A stretch of 14,427 bases of DNA, from NCBI GenBank assembly GCA_015057205.1, contig SVEW01000054.1:1-14427 (forward strand), in the 5' to 3' direction. The position numbers and the translations under genes are program-made. The notes beneath the pieces are model-generated. The model was not told where the DNA came from and made no database searches. It saw only the letters and a program-made list of their open reading frames with translations. Origin of the DNA: Lachnospiraceae bacterium. Lineage in GTDB: Bacteria; Bacillota; Clostridia; Lachnospirales; Lachnospiraceae. Of the stretch, positions 1 to 7,523 are shown piece after piece (the stretch's first letter is position 1; each line of letters begins with the position of its first letter).

Positions 1-846
1 GCCATTGATGGCGGTATGACCTGTCCCAATCGCGATGGCAGCCTCCACGACCGAGGCTGTATTTTTTGCAGTGCAGGTGGTTCCGGTGACTTTGCCGGTA
101 ATCGAGACTTTTCTATTACGAAGCAAATCGAAACCGGCATTGCGGATTTAGAAAAAAAGCGCCCTGTAGAAGGATTTATCGCCTATTTTCAAGCGTTTAC
201 CAACACCTATGCTCCGGTTGCATATCTACGTAAGATATTTACAGAAGCGATTATGCATCCACGCATTCACATTTTAGCTATCGGTACGCGACCGGATTGT
301 TTACCACCGGAAGTTCTTTCTCTTTTGGAAGAACTTAATAAGATTAAGCCAGTCTGGATAGAACTTGGATTACAGACCATCCACCAACGTACAGCTACTT
401 ATATACGTCGTGGTTATCCCTTATCCTGTTTTGAGACTGCACTTACCGAATTACGTGCTCGCAATCTTACGGTTATCGTTCACGTAATCCTTGGACTTCC
501 GGGTGAAACACAGAGCGATATGCTTCAAACGGTTTCCTATTTAGCACACAAAGACATTCAGGGAATCAAGCTGCAATTACTCCACATCTTACGTGGCACA
601 GACCTTGCCGCCGATTACGAAGCAAATCCTTTTCCGCTTTTTGACCAACATCGGTATTGTAATTTCATTTGCGATTGCATTGAATTGCTACCCCCTCGCA
701 TTGTCATTCATCGTTTAACCGGGGATGGCCCTAAGAAAGATTTAATAGCTCCGCTTTGGAGTTCTAACAAACGCTCGGTGCTTAATGAAGTTCATTCTAC
801 TTTGAAAGAACGCGGCACCTGGCAAGGAAGGAGATTTTATGAATAA
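1..846 (+). CDS. TIGR01212 (YhcC-type) radical SAM protein, 5' truncated by window edge
   Basis: The open frame runs in from base 1 without a stop, so the real start lies before the window; the ATG at 16 is internal, because the family motif GFTCPNRDG is already under way (here GGMTCPNRDG). The family uses three cysteines to hold a 4Fe-4S cluster that cleaves S-adenosylmethionine; here they are encoded at 22, 58 and 67 (C-x11-C-x2-C, the wide spacing of this family rather than CxxxCxxC). Following GGSGDFAG, a barrel-like region contains FQAFTNTYAP, IGTRPDC and ELGLQT, all typical of the YhcC/Elp3-related group. The substrate of this family is not firmly known, so no reaction is claimed. Visible length is 281 residues against roughly 300 usual, so only a short N-terminus is missing. 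The last 8 bases overlap the next gene, implying translational coupling. Confidence 0.9.
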   Translation, partial: AIDGGMTCPNRDGSLHDRGCIFCSAGGSGDFAGNRDFSITKQIETGIADLEKKRPVEGFIAYFQAFTNTYAPVAYLRKIFTEAIMHPRIHILAIGTRPDCLPPEVLSLLEELNKIKPVWIELGLQTIHQRTATYIRRGYPLSCFETALTELRARNLTVIVHVILGLPGETQSDMLQTVSYLAHKDIQGIKLQLLHILRGTDLAADYEANPFPLFDQHRYCNFICDCIELLPPRIVIHRLTGDGPKKDLIAPLWSSNKRSVLNEVHSTLKERGTWQGRRFYE

Positions 847-1360
847 CGAAACCGCAACCCTCTACAAATTAATCGTCCTTTATATGTTACAAAATGCAGA
901 TTATCCGCTTTCGAACTCAGACATTTCTGATTTGGTTTTAGAATTAGAATATACGAATTACTTCACTATCCAACAGGTTCTTAGCGAATTAGAAAATTCT
1001 GATTTAATTTCTTCCGAATCTGCTGGTCCCAATGCCACCCTATACCGCATTACCAGTGGTGGCGAAGTAACATTAGACTTTTTTGAAAATAAGATTTCCG
1101 ATGCCATCAAGGATGACATTCGTTCCTATTTCGCAACCCATGATATTGCATTGCGAAAGGACACTTCCATAACAGCTGAATATTATCCTGTTTCCGGCCA
1201 ACAATACCATGTACGTTGTCAAGTACGTGATAAGAACGCTGTTACCTTCGAGCTGTCTTTCCGAATGCAAGGCAAAGAACAAGCCGAAGCTGCCTGTGCG
1301 AACTGGAAGAAAAATAACGACGAAATCTATGCTTACCTTATGGATATGCTTATCCAATAG
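839..1360 (+). CDS. DUF4364 family winged-helix protein
   Basis: A 173-residue protein that I recognise as DUF4364, a family common in Clostridia and often next to the YhcC-type radical SAM gene, as here. Residues about 8-80 look like a winged helix-turn-helix: a helical start (TLYKLIVLYML), a recognition-like helix (YFTIQQVLSELENSDLI) and a wing with TLYRITSGG. The C-terminal half is a mixed alpha/beta region ending in a helix (EIYAYLMDMLI). The fold suggests DNA binding, but target and effector are unknown. AAGGAG at 828-833, five bases before the ATG, fixes the start inside the end of the upstream gene. A strong hairpin terminator follows the stop codon directly. Confidence 0.88.
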   Translation: MNNETATLYKLIVLYMLQNADYPLSNSDISDLVLELEYTNYFTIQQVLSELENSDLISSESAGPNATLYRITSGGEVTLDFFENKISDAIKDDIRSYFATHDIALRKDTSITAEYYPVSGQQYHVRCQVRDKNAVTFELSFRMQGKEQAEAACANWKKNNDEIYAYLMDMLIQ

Positions 1361-1394
1361 AAAGGAGATGCCTCTTACCGGCATCTCCTTTTTT
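1361..1394. terminator. Bidirectional rho-independent terminator between convergent genes
   Basis: A perfect 12-bp stem (1361-1372 with 1380-1391), a 7-base loop, and a T-run at 1389-1394 on the plus strand. It begins one base after the DUF4364 stop and touches the stop of the minus-strand flavin reductase gene (1393-1395). The T-tract on the minus strand is weaker (TTTCTATT), so termination should be best for the plus-strand operon. Confidence 0.93.
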
Positions 1395-1983
1395 ACTTTC
1401 TTCTCTTTTTCTTCTTCGGATTTCTTTTCCGAATGGAATACCCGAATGTTCCCAACTCTTTTCCCAGAACGAAATATCGCCCATGAGAATAAGAAATTAA
1501 ATTTGCATTTTTTAAATGCAAGGTGTTTTTTTCATCCATTAGAGATGCATCTACACTAACATGCACCACTTCCGCCAAAAACATATCGTGACTCCCCAGT
1601 TCCAGTACCTGTTTTACTTTGCACTCGATGTTCACCGGGCTTTCTTTAATGGAAGGCGCTGCCACCTTCTTGGATGGTATGGGGGTTAATCCCGTTTTGG
1701 CAAATTTGTTTACATCCCTACCAGAAGTAACACCACAATAATCCGTAGCTCTTACAATATCCTTTGTCGTAAGATTAATTACAAACTCCCCACTTTCCAT
1801 CAGCAAATGGTGTGAGAATCGCTGTTTCTTTACGGAAATGGAAACCATAGCCGGATCTGAACATACCGTACCTGCCCACGCAAGAGTAATGATATTGGGA
1901 ATTCCCTCATTTCCCTGACAGGTCACCATAATCGCCGGCAATGGATACAACATATTTCCGGGTCTAAAATCAATCTTACTCAT
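1393..1983 (-). CDS. Flavin reductase family protein (FMN-binding split barrel)
   Basis: A 196-residue protein of the flavin reductase-like/flavoredoxin family, which binds FMN in a split-barrel fold and passes electrons between NAD(P)H or other donors and flavin; the physiological partner is not visible. Family signatures are the N-terminal LYPLPAIMVTCQ, the NIITLAWAGTVCSDPAMVSISV core (about 30-51), the HHLLMESGEFVINL segment (58-71) and YCGVTSGRDVNKFAKTGLT (82-100). The C-terminus has an unusual basic tail (KKKKRRK). The frame is open further upstream, but AAGGAG at 1991-1996 places the start at the ATG at 1983, which overlaps the TGA of the preceding gene by one base (TGATG), a classic translational coupling arrangement. 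It is the last gene of the minus-strand operon. Confidence 0.88.
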   Translation of the reverse strand: MSKIDFRPGNMLYPLPAIMVTCQGNEGIPNIITLAWAGTVCSDPAMVSISVKKQRFSHHLLMESGEFVINLTTKDIVRATDYCGVTSGRDVNKFAKTGLTPIPSKKVAAPSIKESPVNIECKVKQVLELGSHDMFLAEVVHVSVDASLMDEKNTLHLKNANLISYSHGRYFVLGKELGTFGYSIRKRNPKKKKRRK

Positions 1984-2387
1984 CAAAATACTCCTTGTGT
2001 AAAAAGAATATAGATTACCAAAACAAGTAAATTCATAATGGAGAACCAAGTACCACACCGTACATAGATTTTCAACGATTCCATTTGCTTATTTTGCATC
2101 TCTGCCTTTGCCATTTTCTCGTCCAATTCGTTCAAAATAGCCTGGACATTCTTGAATGCTTTCACATTCTCCACATGCACCTTTTCAATAATGGCATTCT
2201 TATTCTCATCCACAGCATGGGTAAGCGCCTCGGTCTGCTGTGCCAATTTTTCAATTTCTTCCTTCAAAACTTCTGTTTCTACTCTCATGGATACCTCAGT
2301 TTTTTCCTTTGTAGTCTCTTTTATCACTTTCACAGGTCGTTTCGGCGGACTATTGTGTCCACCCAAAAAGGTATCTAACAAACTCAT
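1983..2387 (-). CDS. Coiled-coil protein with C-terminal membrane anchor, unknown function
   Basis: I do not recognise this 134-residue protein. Residues 1-33 are polar with several prolines and lysines; about 35-107 is highly charged with heptad-like spacing, so probably a coiled coil; about 112-131 (FSIMNLLVLVIYILF) is a single hydrophobic segment very close to the C-terminus. The arrangement is that of a tail-anchored protein with the coiled coil in the cytoplasm. The start is the ATG at 2387; an AAGGAG lies 12 bases upstream, a rather long spacing. It follows the FliD-like gene after 46 bases with no hairpin between, and its TGA overlaps the start of the flavin reductase gene, so all three are likely on one message. 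Confidence 0.75.
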   Translation of the reverse strand: MSLLDTFLGGHNSPPKRPVKVIKETTKEKTEVSMRVETEVLKEEIEKLAQQTEALTHAVDENKNAIIEKVHVENVKAFKNVQAILNELDEKMAKAEMQNKQMESLKIYVRCGTWFSIMNLLVLVIYILFTQGVF

Positions 2388-2433
2388 ACTACCCTATAAC
2401 TCCTTGTCTTATTCTTTCTCGCTTTTGCCTACC

Positions 2434-3246
2434 TTAGAAGGCATCTTCAAATGCAGGTATCTGATTGTAGTTATTATACATACCACTACTTGCATACAGA
2501 CTGTTCTGTGTCGCTGCATTCTTTGCAGACATAGACATATACGACGCATTCGTCTTAATGCCGGCTGCATAGGAATTGCGGTCATTAAACAGGCTCTTAA
2601 CCTTGCTCACATCCGCATTCTCAAAAGCGTCTTTATCAATGGTCATTTTATTGTCCTTGTCTATCGTAATACCTACTTCCGCCAATTTACGCTTATTTGC
2701 TATGGTGGAATTGACCATGGTATTGCGCGCCGTCTTTATAGAAGCAATTGAAGACTTCTTAGAATTATCTAATGTCTTATTATAACTTTCTACAAAACTG
2801 GAAACGTCTTTATAAATCGCTTCCTTGTCCACCTGCTTCGTAATCTTACCATCTTTGTCAGTAACAGATTTTTCAGCAAACACCGACGCACTGCCTCTGG
2901 TAAGTAACGTGTCCGCAGCCTTAACCAGACTATCCGCACCGCTTTTAATGTCGTTATACTCCTGTGCCTTTGCATTTGTTTTCTTTGAACCGGTGGTTGT
3001 CTCTGCAGTTTGCTTCTTTCCTACCTCATGTGTTTTTTCATAATTTGTTTTCGTAACTTTTTTTGCATCCGGTGTCGTATTCACCGATGGCGTCTGTCCA
3101 CCGTAGTATTTCCTCGCAAGCTTATAGTAAGATCCATTCTTTATTGATGCATAATCAGCCAAAATGCTACCGGTTGAACTTCCTTTTCCAATCGATGAAA
3201 ATAACGTACTTACCGAATCCGATGAGATTCCGTAAAAACTTGCCAT
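2434..3246 (-). CDS. Short FliD C-terminal-like (flagellar cap-related) protein
   Basis: A 270-residue protein. The segment at about 190-222 (EVGITIDKDNKMTIDKDAF followed by VSKVKSLFND) matches the pattern in the C-terminal domain of the flagellar filament cap protein FliD, where a 'GI..d..GkltiDe..f..a......v..lF' stretch is characteristic. The preceding helix (KEAIYKDVSSFVESYNKTLD, 141-160) also fits FliD, which has FV..YN there. The N-terminal 60 residues, Ser/Gly/Tyr-rich, and the low-complexity Lys/Thr middle (61-95) do not look like the FliD N-terminus, and the protein is about half the usual FliD length. AAGGAGGG at 3254-3261 fixes the start at ATG 3246; longer in-frame starts lack a site. 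The ribosome binding site contains the ung stop codon. Function in motility is inferred. Confidence 0.7.
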   Translation of the reverse strand: MASFYGISSDSVSTLFSSIGKGSSTGSILADYASIKNGSYYKLARKYYGGQTPSVNTTPDAKKVTKTNYEKTHEVGKKQTAETTTGSKKTNAKAQEYNDIKSGADSLVKAADTLLTRGSASVFAEKSVTDKDGKITKQVDKEAIYKDVSSFVESYNKTLDNSKKSSIASIKTARNTMVNSTIANKRKLAEVGITIDKDNKMTIDKDAFENADVSKVKSLFNDRNSYAAGIKTNASYMSMSAKNAATQNSLYASSGMYNNYNQIPAFEDAF

Positions 3247-3259
3247 ACTACTTCCCTCC

Positions 3260-3940
3260 TTAGAATTTGATTGAGTCAATCTGCCAATCAATTGGTGTTT
3301 GACCATTCGCAACTAAAAACTCATTTGCCCGACTAAAATGCCGGCACCCAAAAAATCCCCGATACGCGGATAATGGACTTGGATGCGGTGCAGTCAGCAC
3401 AAGATGCTTAGGATTCGTAATCATGGACTGTTTCATCTGTGCAGGTCTTCCCCACAGCATATATACCACTCCACGATCCTGTGCATTCACAGCACGAATC
3501 GCTGCATCCGTAAACTGCTCCCACCCCATGCCCTGGTGTGAATTTGCCTCATGGGCTCTAACTGTTAAAACGGCATTTAACATAAGAACCCCTTGTTCCG
3601 CCCACTTAACAAGGTAACCATGATTCGGAATCGTACATCCGCAATCATCTTGTAATTCCTGATAAATATTCTGTAAAGACGGCGGTATCTTCTGCCCCGG
3701 CTTAACAGAAAAACTCAGCCCATGAGCCTGTCCAATATTATGATAAGGATCCTGACCAAGTATTACAACCTTTACTTTACTAAGCGGTGTCAAGTGAAAA
3801 GCACTAAATAACTCCTCTGCAGGTGGAAAAACTTGTGTTGTATTATATTGCTCTTTCACAAATTCATAGAGCTGTTTGTAATACGGCTTTTTAAATTCCT
3901 GATTTAATACTTCAAGCCAATCATTTGTTATTGCAGGCAT
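3260..3940 (-). CDS. ung: Uracil-DNA glycosylase, family 1
   Basis: Removes uracil from DNA as the first step of base excision repair, in the cytoplasm. At 226 residues it is the normal length for family 1 UDG. The water-activating motif GQDPYH is at 62-67 (Asp64 the general base), the uracil-binding LSFSV at 75-79, LLNAVLTV-like MLNAVLTV at 120-127, and the DNA-intercalation loop HPSPLSAYRG begins at His186. All catalytic positions are intact. The ATG follows the TAA of the upstream large gene without any gap, and GGGGA at the end of that gene can serve as ribosome binding site, so expression should depend on read-through translation from the membrane protein gene. Its stop codon lies inside the ribosome binding site of the FliD-like gene. 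Confidence 0.97.
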   Translation of the reverse strand: MPAITNDWLEVLNQEFKKPYYKQLYEFVKEQYNTTQVFPPAEELFSAFHLTPLSKVKVVILGQDPYHNIGQAHGLSFSVKPGQKIPPSLQNIYQELQDDCGCTIPNHGYLVKWAEQGVLMLNAVLTVRAHEANSHQGMGWEQFTDAAIRAVNAQDRGVVYMLWGRPAQMKQSMITNPKHLVLTAPHPSPLSAYRGFFGCRHFSRANEFLVANGQTPIDWQIDSIKF

Positions 3941-5662
3941 TTAAACAATCCCCATTTTCAATAAAATTTTGTATAATTCAGTAGAATACTTGATTCTACT
4001 ACGTAAACGATACAACTTAACGGCCTGGTTGTATTTTACTTTGTAATTCTTTTTCAATATCTGCTCAGCACGGGTTCCAATTTCTGCAATTTCCGCACTA
4101 AAACCTTTTTCCTCTGCCAACGTAAGGTTAGCATCGTAATGACCCACTACACGAATCAAGGCATCCAAAGCCAATTCCTGTCTACCGGCAGCTGCCAGGG
4201 TCTCATAGGAATCTAAGGTTTGCTGCATTGCGGCCAAAACTTCAACTTTCTTGTAATAATCCTGCTGTTTTTCTTTCTTAAAGGTCATTCCGGCAATTTC
4301 ATTATATGCATTTACATAATCTCCTTGCTGGTAATAACTCTCCGAATTCTTAACAACCAGGCGAGAGTGAAAACCGTTTCCGGCAAATAATACCGCGCCT
4401 CCAAAGGAAAATGCCATCACAAAGATTAAAAATACCGGCAACTTCGGTAATGGCGGTGTATTATCCTTTACCTTCGGTTTCTTTTCTTTCTTTGGTTTCG
4501 CCGCCTTCTTGGCCTCTTTTTCCTTCTTTTTTGCTTCCTTTGCAGCTTTCTTTTCTTTCTTCTTCTCTTCTTTGGCTTTCTTCTTAGCTTCTTTGTCCGC
4601 TTGCTTCTTAGCCTTTGGATCTTCCGGAGCCGCATCTCCACCGCCGGAATCTCCGCCTCCTTCCAGTGCTTTCAAAATATCCAGATTCTCGTCAGAAAGC
4701 CCCTCTAAATCATCTGCCGTCGTTACCTTGATGCCCTCATCTTTTGCAGCCTCTAACTCTTCTTCATCCGGGCCAAACAAAGCCTTCTTCAGCTTTGCAA
4801 AAAATCCCGGCTTTTTTTTCTTTTCTCCTGAGTCTTTCACAGCCTTTTCCTCTTTCGATACTTCTTTCAGTCCGGACAGCTCTGCTGCATCTGAGGGGTC
4901 AATTTCCATGCCATCCGCAGTTTCTGTTGCCGAAGCAACCGGTTCGTTATTCTCATCTGCCTGTAACAATTCAGAAATGCCGGCCAAGTCATCATCTTCG
5001 CCGCCTAAACCATTTAGTAGTGACAAAATATCATCGGCATTGCCTTCACCGCTTTCTGCTTCTGATGGACTCTCTGCCGGAGTTTCCTGCATTTCCACCG
5101 GCTCCGGTGGTGAAGTGTCATTACCGGAAGAATCATCCCCCATTGCGGACAAAAGCGATGCCAGTTCGTCATCACCACCGTTTTCCGGAATTGCTTCCTC
5201 TATCGACGGGGTAATAGGTTCATCCGGAACACTTCCACTCCCTATTACCGAATCCGGTTCCGGTTCTACCTGCGGCTCAGCACTTTCACCACCCATAGCG
5301 GCATTTAGTCCGGCAAAAAAGGAATCATCCATCGCCGGCTCAGCTTGCACAGGTTTCGCTTTCGGTTCATCTATCATGTTATGTTGATACTCTTCGTCAG
5401 CCAGGAGTTGCTCCATTTCCAAATCAAAATCCGATAATTCTCCATCTGCCTCAAAGTCTGCTAACTCTTTTTCAAAATCGTCTATGAAAAATTTCTGCGC
5501 ATTCTTCTGTCTTCTGCGCCGTCGTTCTTCACGATTTTCTTCTTGCTGTCTACCTGAAGGACTCGCGCCTGCCAAAGCCCCTGAAGCAGCTCTATTCTGG
5601 CCTTCTCCCTCAACAACGGAATTCAATAATTGATCCAAGTAGTCTTCATTCTTGTCTGTCAA
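3941..5662 (-). CDS. Large acidic/lysine-rich single-span membrane protein with FliM-like motifs, unknown function
   Basis: I do not recognise a family for this 573-residue protein. Residues 1-350 are very acidic, low in complexity and probably disordered, but contain recurring short hydrophobic motifs: EDYLDQLLNSV (6-16), LSDFDLEMEQLL (76-87), DDELASLLSAMG (164-175), DDILSLLNGLGG (210-221), DDLAGISELL (224-233), LSDENLDILKALEGG (322-336). These resemble the EIDALL CheY-binding N-terminus of FliM/FliY. A basic amphipathic patch (281-297) and a lysine/alanine/glutamate-rich stretch (350-399) precede one membrane helix (about 409-429). The remaining 140 residues are helical and TPR-like (YYQQGDYVNAYNEIAG), predicted outside by the positive-inside rule. 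The start is TTG at 5662, set by AGGAGGT at 5671-5677; the next in-frame ATG is residue 96. Downstream of cheV behind a terminator, and upstream of ung without a gap. Confidence 0.8.
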   Translation of the reverse strand: MTDKNEDYLDQLLNSVVEGEGQNRAASGALAGASPSGRQQEENREERRRRRQKNAQKFFIDDFEKELADFEADGELSDFDLEMEQLLADEEYQHNMIDEPKAKPVQAEPAMDDSFFAGLNAAMGGESAEPQVEPEPDSVIGSGSVPDEPITPSIEEAIPENGGDDELASLLSAMGDDSSGNDTSPPEPVEMQETPAESPSEAESGEGNADDILSLLNGLGGEDDDLAGISELLQADENNEPVASATETADGMEIDPSDAAELSGLKEVSKEEKAVKDSGEKKKKPGFFAKLKKALFGPDEEELEAAKDEGIKVTTADDLEGLSDENLDILKALEGGGDSGGGDAAPEDPKAKKQADKEAKKKAKEEKKKEKKAAKEAKKKEKEAKKAAKPKKEKKPKVKDNTPPLPKLPVFLIFVMAFSFGGAVLFAGNGFHSRLVVKNSESYYQQGDYVNAYNEIAGMTFKKEKQQDYYKKVEVLAAMQQTLDSYETLAAAGRQELALDALIRVVGHYDANLTLAEEKGFSAEIAEIGTRAEQILKKNYKVKYNQAVKLYRLRSRIKYSTELYKILLKMGIV

Positions 5663-5670
5663 AGAATTCC

Positions 5671-5677
5671 ACCTCCT
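5671..5677 (-). promoter_or_regulatory. Strong ribosome binding site that fixes a TTG start
   Basis: AGGAGGT on the minus strand, 8 bases before TTG at 5662. No ATG or GTG in frame occurs at a comparable distance, so the large membrane protein is taken to start with TTG. Confidence 0.85.
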
Positions 5678-5692
5678 ACTACTAACTAATAC

Positions 5693-5741
5693 AAAAATGC
5701 CTCAAAGCACCCCACGTAGCCCATGGAAATGTTTCGAGGCA
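5693..5741 (-). terminator. Rho-independent terminator/attenuator after cheV
   Basis: On the minus strand TGCCTC (5736-5741) pairs with GAGGCA (5698-5703), the stem extends inward with wobble and A-T pairs, and TTTTTGT follows (5692-5697). It starts 12 bases after the cheV stop. Since the next gene begins only 30 bases beyond and no clear promoter is seen in between, partial read-through is the likely source of the downstream operon. Confidence 0.8.
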
Positions 5742-5753
5742 AATCTTTCACTC

Positions 5754-6674
5754 CTAATTGTTTGATAGACAACTCTCATCAATCAAACGATCAATTGCAT
5801 CTACCAACATTCCAATCTCCGGTTTGGTTAACTGTGCATCTGCACCAAGCTGCTCACCCTTTCTACGCATCTCCTCGTTAACAAGGGACGAGAAAATAAC
5901 CAACGGGATTTCCTTAATCACATCGTCATCCTTGCAAAGCTTGGTTAAACGATGGCCATCCATAATCGGCATCTCAATATCTGTAATGATACATTTTACC
6001 TTACTATAAAGATTTCCTGTACCTGCATCACGTAGCTGGCAAAGGGTATCCCAAGCAATCTGACCATTTTCACAAAGTGTAAGCTTCGTATATCCGGACT
6101 TCTTCAAACAATCCGTAATCATACGTCCAAGCATTGGAGAATCCTCTGCGATGACAATCGGGCACATGCTTCTATCGCGGCCTTCGTAGTTCTCAATATC
6201 CGTAACCTTCAAACCGGTATCCGGGCTAATATCAGTAACAATCTTCTCAAAGTCAAGGATTACAACTAACTTATCATCAAACTTAACTACACCCGTTGAT
6301 ACACCGTTATTCTCAGCATTAATTGTTGAGTCAGGCTTAATAATATCTGCCCAAGAAATTCGATGGATTCCAATTACACGATCCACGTGGAATGCTATAT
6401 CCAACTTATTAAAGTTCGTAATAATAAATAATCCCTGATCCTCTCCCGGCTTCAAGCCTAAGCACTCTCTTAAGCTAATTACGGTAATCATCGTATCACG
6501 TGGCATAAATATACCTTCTACGCAATAATGTCCGTTCGGAATCGGCGTAACCGGCTGATATGTAAGTATCTCACGAATCTTAGCAACGTTAATACCGTAA
6601 TGATTATCCCCCAGAACAAATTCTAATATTTCAACTTCATTCGTACCATTTTCCAAGAGAATATTTGTATCCAT
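5754..6674 (-). CDS. cheV: Chemotaxis protein CheV (CheW domain plus receiver domain)
   Basis: A 306-residue coupling protein that links chemoreceptors to the kinase CheA and adjusts signalling when phosphorylated. The CheW-like domain covers about 12-155 (VEILEFVLGDNHYGINVAKIREI is the usual opening; ending with VVKFDDKLVVILDFEKIV). The receiver domain covers about 170-302: acidic pair Glu177-Asp178, phosphoacceptor Asp232 in TDIEMPIMDG, Ser262 or Ser263 at the switch position, and Lys284 in LTKP. All key positions are present and the length is standard. AAGGAGGG at 6683-6690, 8 bases before ATG 6674, chooses this start over the longer open frame. It has its own extended -10 promoter and is followed by a terminator, so it can be expressed separately from both neighbours. 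Confidence 0.96.
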   Translation of the reverse strand: MDTNILLENGTNEVEILEFVLGDNHYGINVAKIREILTYQPVTPIPNGHYCVEGIFMPRDTMITVISLRECLGLKPGEDQGLFIITNFNKLDIAFHVDRVIGIHRISWADIIKPDSTINAENNGVSTGVVKFDDKLVVILDFEKIVTDISPDTGLKVTDIENYEGRDRSMCPIVIAEDSPMLGRMITDCLKKSGYTKLTLCENGQIAWDTLCQLRDAGTGNLYSKVKCIITDIEMPIMDGHRLTKLCKDDDVIKEIPLVIFSSLVNEEMRRKGEQLGADAQLTKPEIGMLVDAIDRLIDESCLSNN

Positions 6675-6711
6675 GAAAAAATCCCTCCTTGACTTGTTAC
6701 TTTTCAAAATA

Positions 6712-6720
6712 ATTATAGCA
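6712..6720 (-). promoter_or_regulatory. Extended -10 promoter of cheV
   Basis: TGCTATAAT on the minus strand (6720 down to 6712), an extended -10 element of a sigma-A promoter. The region 17 bases further upstream is a T-run with no good -35, consistent with an extended -10 type. It lies 38 bases before the cheV ATG. No sigma-D type motif is seen here. Confidence 0.6.
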
Positions 6721-6759
6721 TATAAGATTCAAAAAAAACACTTCTTTTGCAACTTTTCA

Positions 6760-7485
6760 CTAATTTATCAGAATCATCTTCGATGTCGAACCATCCTTCG
6801 TTATCAACGAAATCTTATCGATGGACTCTGCCTCACTTTTGTCTACTTCAAAAAGAAGCACAGTGTCAACAGACTTTCCAGCCTTCAGTTTCTGTTGAAA
6901 AGTACGAAAATCGTTCGGCAATAATGTCATCATAGCCTTCGTTGTCTTTTCTGCGTCATTGATTTGCAAAGAAATGGAAGGATTCTTACCCAGAACATCA
7001 ACCTTTACCTTCTGACTCGTGGTATTCGTCAGGCGAATCTTCACAACAACATAAACCTTACCATCTGCAGCATTCATTGCAAACACATTGTCCTGCACAT
7101 AATCACGCTGGACTTTGTACCCTCTCGATGAAGCTTCAACTCCATCGGTGCCAACCAATTCTGTCAATGTAGTACTCTCTAACGCATTCTCTTGTCCTGT
7201 TGCGCCAGCACCATTGCCGTCTGCTTCTGCCTGTGTCTGCGACTCTTCTGTCGCTGCAGGCTTTGATGTATCTTTCGGATTCTTCAACCGGTCAATCTGT
7301 TCTGCATTTAACGGGCGATATCCCTCCGGCTGCATCCGATTAAACTCCGTAATAATATGCGCCGAAAATTGCACAATTTGTGCACGTTGCTCATCCGTCA
7401 ACTCAGTCAGCTTTTCCTGATTACCACATCCGGAAAATGAAAGCATCATTGTGATGATTAGTAATAAAATTGTTCTTTTTTTCAA
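6760..7485 (-). CDS. Lipoprotein with C-terminal DUF4352-like beta domain
   Basis: A 241-residue exported lipoprotein. A basic start (MKKR) and hydrophobic stretch end in the lipobox FSGC, with Cys20 the lipidated residue. After a helical segment (EQRAQIVQFSAHIITEFNR, 33-50) and an Ala/Gly/Glu-rich linker (75-103), residues about 115-241 form a beta-rich domain including VYVVVKIRLTNTTSQKV, the 'conserved-strand plus LTN' pattern seen in DUF4352-type immunoglobulin-like extracellular domains. The family match is by eye only. The frame is open to GTG at 7491, but GAGG at 7494-7497 would then be only two bases away; TTG at 7485 is spaced 8 bases and starts cleanly with MKKR. It lies 38 bases after the response regulator gene and is probably co-transcribed with it. 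Confidence 0.75.
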   Translation of the reverse strand: MKKRTILLLIITMMLSFSGCGNQEKLTELTDEQRAQIVQFSAHIITEFNRMQPEGYRPLNAEQIDRLKNPKDTSKPAATEESQTQAEADGNGAGATGQENALESTTLTELVGTDGVEASSRGYKVQRDYVQDNVFAMNAADGKVYVVVKIRLTNTTSQKVKVDVLGKNPSISLQINDAEKTTKAMMTLLPNDFRTFQQKLKAGKSVDTVLLFEVDKSEAESIDKISLITKDGSTSKMILIN

Positions 7486-7493
7486 TTGCACTA

Positions 7494-7498
7494 CCTCA
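7494..7498 (-). promoter_or_regulatory. Ribosome binding site that favours a TTG start for the lipoprotein
   Basis: TGAGG on the minus strand. Its distance is 8 bases to TTG 7485 but only 2 bases to GTG 7491, so the TTG is preferred and the signal peptide begins MKKRT. Confidence 0.6.
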
Positions 7499-7523
7499 AA
7501 TCTGTCTTATAGACTCTATTTCC

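Noticed and set aside
16..18. ATG at 16 as start of the radical SAM gene
   Set aside because: It lies within the cysteine-motif region; the family N-terminus is missing, so the gene is cut by the window edge.
1983..2058. Longer start for the flavin reductase
   Set aside because: The extra 25 residues lie inside the preceding gene and match no family N-terminus. The ribosome binding site points to ATG 1983.
4509..5387. Long plus-strand Ser/Phe-rich reading frame
   Set aside because: Antisense shadow of the acidic and lysine-rich codons of the large membrane protein; low-complexity sequence with no ribosome binding site.
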